NCBI GenBank assembly: GCA_029861535.1
Contig: JAOTZC010000013.1
Coordinates: forward strand, 1 to 59,129
Reading direction: 5' to 3'
DNA from: Gammaproteobacteria bacterium
Lineage (GTDB): Bacteria; Pseudomonadota; Gammaproteobacteria; Steroidobacterales; Woeseiaceae
DNA length: 59,129 nucleotides
Shown: piece after piece, positions 57,822-59,129 of the stretch
Numbering within the stretch: the stretch's first letter is position 1
Layout: each line of letters opens with the position of its first letter
Notes under the pieces: generated by a model
Told to the model about the DNA's origin: nothing
What the model saw: only the letters and a program-made list of their open reading frames with translations
The model's database searches: none
Position numbers and translations under genes: made by a program

Positions 57822-58253
57822 TTAGCGGCAGGCCGCGGGCAGATGCTTGTCTGCGAGAGACGTGCTGGCACATGTCCAGCTGATCGAACCCTGGTTGTTT
57901 TTCGCGGCCATCGTCAGATCGTCGCCTGCGATGTTAGCGTTAACGTCCGGCTGGTTATAAACAACCGTAATGATGCCATCGGCATTGCCAACAGTAACGC
58001 TGGTGACATACTTACCGGCGATGTTAGCGGCTGCTTCCAAACCAGCATTAGAGTTGTCGGTCGGCCACGTGCCTTGGTCCTGATAGAACTCGGCAACAGC
58101 TGCCTTAGCGCCAGCTGAGAGGCTTAAGCCTTCAGAAACCTGCGCACGAATCGTGTAGTCCTGGTAAGCCGGAATAGCGATGGCCGCCAGAATGCCGATG
58201 ATCGCAACAACGATCATCAGTTCGATAAGGGTAAAACCTTGCTGCTTCTTCAT
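57822..58253 (-). CDS. pilA: Major type IV pilin PilA
   Basis: Type IVa pilin, 143 aa. Leader MKKQQG is cleaved by PilD before [27 protein letters not shown]; Glu5 is present. Then the alpha-1 helix ([18 protein letters not shown]), a beta domain and a C-terminal disulfide pair (WTCAS and PAACR). ATG 58253 is chosen because GGAG precedes it and the leader is normal; the longer open frame to 58538 crosses the sigma-54 promoter. Strong terminator after the stop and sigma-54 promoter before it indicate separate high-level expression. Confidence 0.95.
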   Translation of the reverse strand: MKKQQGFTLIELMIVVAIIGILAAIAIPAYQDYTIRAQVSEGLSLSAGAKAAVAEFYQDQGTWPTDNSNAGLEAAANIAGKYVTSVTVGNADGIITVVYNQPDVNANIAGDDLTMAAKNNQGSISWTCASTSLADKHLPAACR

Positions 58254-58314
58254 TTCTCTACTCTCCATAGATCGAAATACAAATGTACGGCGCAATCGCC
58301 TGTACCAATATAAA

Positions 58315-58330
58315 AGCAATCCCTGTGCCA
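58315..58330 (-). promoter_or_regulatory. Sigma-54 promoter of pilA
   Basis: Minus strand TGGCAC-AGGGA-TTGCT (58330-58315) fits the -24/-12 consensus exactly, with GG and GC 10 nt apart. Start at about 58304, 51 nt before the pilA ATG. Pseudomonas pilA is also sigma-54 dependent, through PilS/PilR. Confidence 0.88.
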
Positions 58331-58438
58331 ACTTCACCTGTTTCTCTGTAAGTTGTTGATAATAAGAAAGAATGTAATATCGAAATCGATATTTGGGGAT
58401 TACATAAGCTTGACGATGAAGCGACGAGCTGACGGAAA

Positions 58439-58472
58439 TTGTCGAAAGGTGACAATAGTTGTCAACACTGTC
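58439..58472 (-). promoter_or_regulatory. Possible PilR-type upstream activating sites
   Basis: Four TGTC/GACA elements cluster here (TTGTC 58439, TGACAA 58450, TTGTCA 58459, TGTC 58469), about 135-170 nt upstream of the predicted pilA start, where an enhancer-binding protein would act. Pseudomonas PilR recognises (C/G)TGTC repeats; the match is only to the TGTC core. Confidence 0.35.
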
Positions 58473-58598
58473 GCGAAACTCACACAGAATTTCGGACAAC
58501 GCATTGCTAGGGTCGATGGCGGCTTCGACATAGGTCACGCTTGTTACGTTAAATATGTGTTTATATTCGCGTCAATACCAAATCGTGAGTAACACGCA

Positions 58599-59129
58599 TG
58601 TCCACCAGCAACCGAATTTCCCAGCAGGTCGGTCTTAAAATTGCGGCGCCTCGCTCGCTTTATTTCGCCATTTTTGCGATATCCGGATTTTCGGGACTGA
58701 TTTACGAGTCCATTTGGTCTCATTATTTGAAACTATTTCTGGGTCACGCGGCATACGCGCAATCTCTTGTTCTGATCATATTCATGGGGGGTATGGCCGT
58801 TGGCTCGTGGCTCGCGAGCCGGCTTTCGTCACGATTGCGGATTCCGATCCTTGCATACGCTGCGATTGAAGCGATTGTCGGTATCGTCGCGCTCGTGTTC
58901 CATGACGTGTTCGCGTCGATGATCCATACATTCCATGCAACCGTGCTGCCGTCGCTGGCCATACCGACGCTCGGCATCACACTAAAATGGCTAGCCGCAA
59001 GCGTTTTGATTTTGCCGCAGTCGATATTACTCGGAATGACATTTCCGTTGATGAGTGCGGGAATCATCCGGCGGTTTCCGAATACGCCGGGCGGCAGCAT
59101 CGCGATGCTGTATTTCACTAACAGCATTG
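58599..59129 (+). CDS. Spermidine synthase-like membrane protein (3' end cut by window)
   Basis: Open from ATG 58599 to the end of the window (177 codons seen). The visible part is the N-terminal membrane domain of fused MFS/spermidine-synthase-like proteins: SLYFAIFAISGFSGLIYESIWSHYLKLFLGHAAYAQ, then MGGMAVGSWLASRLS, a family hallmark, and LLGMTFPLMSAGIIR with its PxM motif. At least five hydrophobic segments. The catalytic domain, if present, lies beyond the window. Substrate unknown; aminopropyl transfer is not proven for these membrane forms. Divergent from pilA. Confidence 0.8.

Noticed and set aside
57822-58538. PilA extended to 58538
   Set aside because: It would place the prepilin leader about 95 residues into the protein and cover the sigma-54 promoter.

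Overview
This window comes from a gammaproteobacterium with a Gram-negative envelope. The evidence is the operon orders: lptC-lptA-lptB-rpoN-hpf-ptsN-rapZ, petABC-sspA-sspB, rsmI-rnpB-mraZ, an unbroken division and cell wall (dcw) cluster ending in lpxC-dciA-M23 peptidase-secA, and coaE-pilD-pilC-pilB-pilA. The species cannot be read from the sequence. The layout is closer to Pseudomonas than to E. coli, and MurE carries the DNPR motif of enzymes that add meso-diaminopimelate. The content is mostly core genome: no prophage, insertion sequence, CRISPR array, rRNA or tRNA was recognised.

Region by region. Positions 1-7400: a truncated penicillin-acylase-type hydrolase, a MoxR ATPase with its VWA partner, an unrecognised methyltransferase-fold protein, an exported Bcp-type peroxiredoxin and a patatin-like lipase. 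Positions 7420-15340 (minus strand): RapZ, PtsN, HPF and sigma-54, then LptB, LptA, LptC, KdsC, KdsD and a Ca2+/Na+ antiporter. Positions 15521-18370: IbaG, MurA and a DegS/AlgW-like protease. Positions 18626-22372: the cytochrome bc1 complex and SspA/SspB. Positions 22506-26790: DiaA, YraN, LpoA, RsmI and RNase P RNA. Positions 27000-45941: mraZ through ftsZ, then lpxC; most junctions are 4-nt stop/start overlaps. Positions 46282-52982: DciA, an M23 peptidase behind a cyclic-di-GMP riboswitch, SecA, MutT, ZapD and CoaE. Positions 52982-58330: type IV pilus genes with a sigma-54 pilA promoter. The right edge cuts a membrane-domain spermidine synthase-like gene.

The genes form an envelope-building programme: peptidoglycan precursors (MurA-G, MraY, Ddl), septal synthesis and division (FtsL/I/W/Q/A/Z, ZapD, LpoA), lipopolysaccharide synthesis and export (KdsC/D, LptABC, LpxC), secretion (SecA), and pili. 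Regulators linked to this appear in the same window: RapZ, DegS, MraZ, sigma-54, a CRP/Vfr-like site and the c-di-GMP riboswitch.

The most unusual signal is a family of five long hairpins with a conserved 29-nt core held between arms whose sequence differs at every locus but which pair almost perfectly with each other. All five lie in tail-to-tail gaps, and every tail-to-tail gap longer than about 100 bp in the window has at least one. The core is conserved and the arms vary, which is the reverse of an ordinary MITE.
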